Positions 44,165 through 45,519 of a stretch of DNA of 45,519 nt are shown here, piece after piece; the stretch's first letter is position 1; the number at the start of each line of letters is the position of its first letter. The notes under the pieces were generated by a model. That model was not told the origin of the DNA, ran no database searches, and saw only the letters and a program-made list of their open reading frames with translations. The DNA is from Longimicrobiales bacterium. GTDB taxonomy: Bacteria > Gemmatimonadota > Gemmatimonadetes > Longimicrobiales > RSA9. The translations under genes and the position numbers were made by a program. The stretch covers positions 1-45,519 of the forward strand of contig DASTYK010000137.1 of the NCBI GenBank assembly GCA_035764935.1, given 5' to 3'.

Positions 44165-44770
44165 ATGCAGAGACCGAGACTGAAGATCCTCCGTCGCCTG
44201 GGCACACCGCTGCCCGGTCTGACCCGCAAGGAGGCGCGCTGGAAGACGTATCCGCCGGGTGCGCACGGCGCGGGACAGCGCCGGCGCGTCAGCGGCTACG
44301 GTGCACGGCTGCGGGAGAAGCAGAAGCTCCGCTGGCATTACGGGATCTCCGAGCGACAGCTGCAGGGCGTCTTCGAGGAGGCCAGTCGGCAGACGGGTGC
44401 GACGGGGGAGCAGCTGCTCGCGCTCCTGGAGCGGCGGCTGGACAGCGTCGTGTTCCGGCTCGGCCTTGCGCCGACGATTCCCGCCGCGAGGCAGCTGGTT
44501 GGCCATGGCCATGTGCTCGTGAACGGAGCACGCGTCGACCGCGCGGGCTTCCGCGTGTCTGCCGGCGACGAGATCGCGGTCTCGCCGCGCGGAAGGCGCA
44601 TCGCGGACGTCGCTCGGGCGGTGGAGCACGGCCCGGAGGTGAAGCTGCCCGGATGGCTGGCGATCGACCCCGGCGATCCGTTTCGCGGTCGGGTCGTCGG
44701 TGCGCCGATGCGCGCGGACACTCCGTTCATCGTGGACGAGACGGCGATCGTGGAGTTCTACGCGCGCTGA
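44165..44770 (+). CDS. rpsD: Ribosomal protein S4 paralogue, zinc-free type
   Basis: 201 residues, normal S4 length. S4 nucleates assembly of the 30S body. Strong matches: LREKQKLRWHYGISERQL, LLALLERRLDSVVFRLGL, and the S4 RNA-binding motif TIPAARQLVGHGHVLVNGARVD. The start lacks the zinc-binding Cys of C+ S4 and looks like plastid/cyanobacterial S4 (KILRRLGTPLPGLTRK). It is not next to rpsM, rpsK or rpoA, so a second rpsD may exist elsewhere. AGGAAGACG gives the ribosome site. Bactofilin follows after 164 bases. Confidence 0.92.
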   Translation: MQRPRLKILRRLGTPLPGLTRKEARWKTYPPGAHGAGQRRRVSGYGARLREKQKLRWHYGISERQLQGVFEEASRQTGATGEQLLALLERRLDSVVFRLGLAPTIPAARQLVGHGHVLVNGARVDRAGFRVSAGDEIAVSPRGRRIADVARAVEHGPEVKLPGWLAIDPGDPFRGRVVGAPMRADTPFIVDETAIVEFYAR

Positions 44771-44934
44771 ACGGACGCGGAACGCAGCGGCCGCTGCAGG
44801 TCCTGCGGCAGCCGCGCCGGGCGACGCGCAGCAGCCTCGTGGACAGCGGCGTGCTCCCGGTCGCATCTTACCGCATATGCGGCCGCGACCAGACCAGCGT
44901 CCCGGCCCGAACGTGACGACGCGCGGAGGGGCCG

Positions 44935-45351
44935 GTGCTTGGAAAGAATGCACGAGAGACGGCAGTCGACCGGAGCAGTGATCAGGCGGTGACCCGTGGC
45001 GGACGCGGCGAGCGACGCGTCGCAGCGTGGATCGGGGCGTCCATCGTGATCAAGGGAGACCTGGTCAGCTCGGAGGACACCACGCTGGCCGGCCGCGTCG
45101 AGGGCAATGTCGATGTCCGCAACCACGCGCTCGTGATCGCGCAGGGCGCGAAGATCGACGGCGACGTCCACGCCGGCAGCGTCTCGCTCAACGGAGAAGT
45201 GAAGGGTTCCGTGACCGCGGCGCGCAACGTCGAGATCGGCGAAAGCGGGTCGGTCGTGGGTGACATCGTTTCACCCCGGCTCAGCATCGCGGAGGGCGCG
45301 GCATTGCAGGGGCGGCTGAAGATCACGCCGGGAGGCGCGCAGGGCAGCTGA
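44935..45351 (+). CDS. Bactofilin (polymer-forming cytoskeletal protein)
   Basis: 138 residues. GTG start with GGAGGGG 4 bases upstream. The beta-helix core (about 34-132) shows repeated VIKGDLVSSED, GRVEGNV, GAKIDGDVHAG and GSVVGDIVS rungs. Bactofilins form filaments at the inner membrane and help shape cells and position wall enzymes. No M23 peptidase gene lies beside it here, as is often the case. It ends in the bidirectional hairpin at 45436-45480. Confidence 0.93.
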   Translation: MLGKNARETAVDRSSDQAVTRGGRGERRVAAWIGASIVIKGDLVSSEDTTLAGRVEGNVDVRNHALVIAQGAKIDGDVHAGSVSLNGEVKGSVTAARNVEIGESGSVVGDIVSPRLSIAEGAALQGRLKITPGGAQGS

Positions 45352-45435
45352 ACGTCCCGATCGCGCTCGTGCCGCGCAGTGGGTACCAGCGACACTACAG
45401 CCGCAACGAGCGAACGCCCGAAACCGTCACACGAA

Positions 45436-45480
45436 ACCGCCCGACCAGAATCTCGCATTCTGGCCGGGCGGTTGCTTTTG
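45436..45480. terminator. Bidirectional rho-independent terminator
   Basis: Stem ACCGCCCG-a-CCAGAAT / ATTCTGG-c-CGGGCGGT with loop CTCGC; plus-strand T-run TTGCTTTT, minus-strand TTTCG. It can end bactofilin transcripts on plus and tmRNA on minus. Confidence 0.85.
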
Positions 45481-45487
45481 CAGACAG

Positions 45488-45519
45488 TGGAGCCGGCGGG
45501 AATCGAACCCGCGTCCGCG
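45488..45519 (-). ncRNA. ssrA: tmRNA (ssrA), 3' end, partial
   Basis: The minus strand begins CGCGGACGCGGGTTCGATTC, the highly conserved tmRNA 3' domain (E. coli GGACGCGGGTTCAACTCCCGCC), ending in CGGCTCC plus discriminator A. CCA is not encoded. The tag-coding and 5' parts lie beyond the window; a tRNA with this T-arm is a less likely alternative. Confidence 0.85.

Overview
The window is GC-rich, gene-dense DNA from a diderm bacterium. LPS and envelope genes (LpxH-like hydrolase, both halves of HldE, an LptE-like lipoprotein, Mla-type lipid transport) show an outer membrane. A DUF5683 protein, an ADOP-type permease, a HEAT-cyclophilin fusion and a two-domain ALDH16-like enzyme together suggest Gemmatimonadota or a close relative. 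That placement is inference: only the first ~76 bases of 16S rRNA are present. All of it looks chromosomal; I see no insertion sequence, prophage, integron or CRISPR array.

Layout. 1-830: the 5' end of a 16S gene on the minus strand with its promoter and boxA, preceded by a tRNA-Arg/His/Lys cluster with its own promoter. 982-5314: a secreted barrel-like protein and a large membrane-anchored nucleotide cyclase. 5635-5709: tRNA-Pro. 5788-17107: eleven minus-strand genes, mostly overlapping or nearly so: deoC, ALDH16-like, hotdog thioesterase, HEAT-cyclophilin lipoprotein, LolB-like lipoprotein, LptE-like lipoprotein, Na+/H+ antiporter, hemC, hldE C-terminal half, rph, rdgB. 17232-20501: lpxH-like gene on plus, then a lipid kinase/DUF5683/murI operon on minus. 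20585-26467: MFS exporter plus ABC-F pair, convergent with an ADOP permease. 26628-29608: selenocysteine tRNA, a PAS-only protein and a divergent sensor kinase. 29670-34757: ettA, a DAK2-DegV fusion resembling a one-chain fatty-acid kinase, ridA and the hldE kinase half. 34885-37545: mlaE-mlaF-mlaD. 37708-39572: BlaI-type repressor and M56 metalloprotease with a TonB-plug-like tail. 39815-43970: third ABC-F, Mrp/ApbC, a CRP-family regulator, a cupin and a DUF542/ScdA-N protein. 44165-45519: a cysteine-free S4 paralogue, bactofilin, a bidirectional terminator and the 3' end of tmRNA.

How parts work together. Several loci converge on envelope building: lpxH, the split hldE pair, the LptE-like protein, Mla, murI, bactofilin and the lipid kinase. 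deoC releases acetaldehyde and the adjacent dehydrogenase could oxidise it. The CRP-family regulator has the R-E-x-V-x-R recognition pattern of E. coli CRP, and a perfect TGTGA-N6-TCACA site lies upstream of the DUF542-cupin genes next to it; this is the clearest regulatory circuit in the window. The selenocysteine tRNA implies a Sec-decoding host, but I found no selenoprotein gene here.
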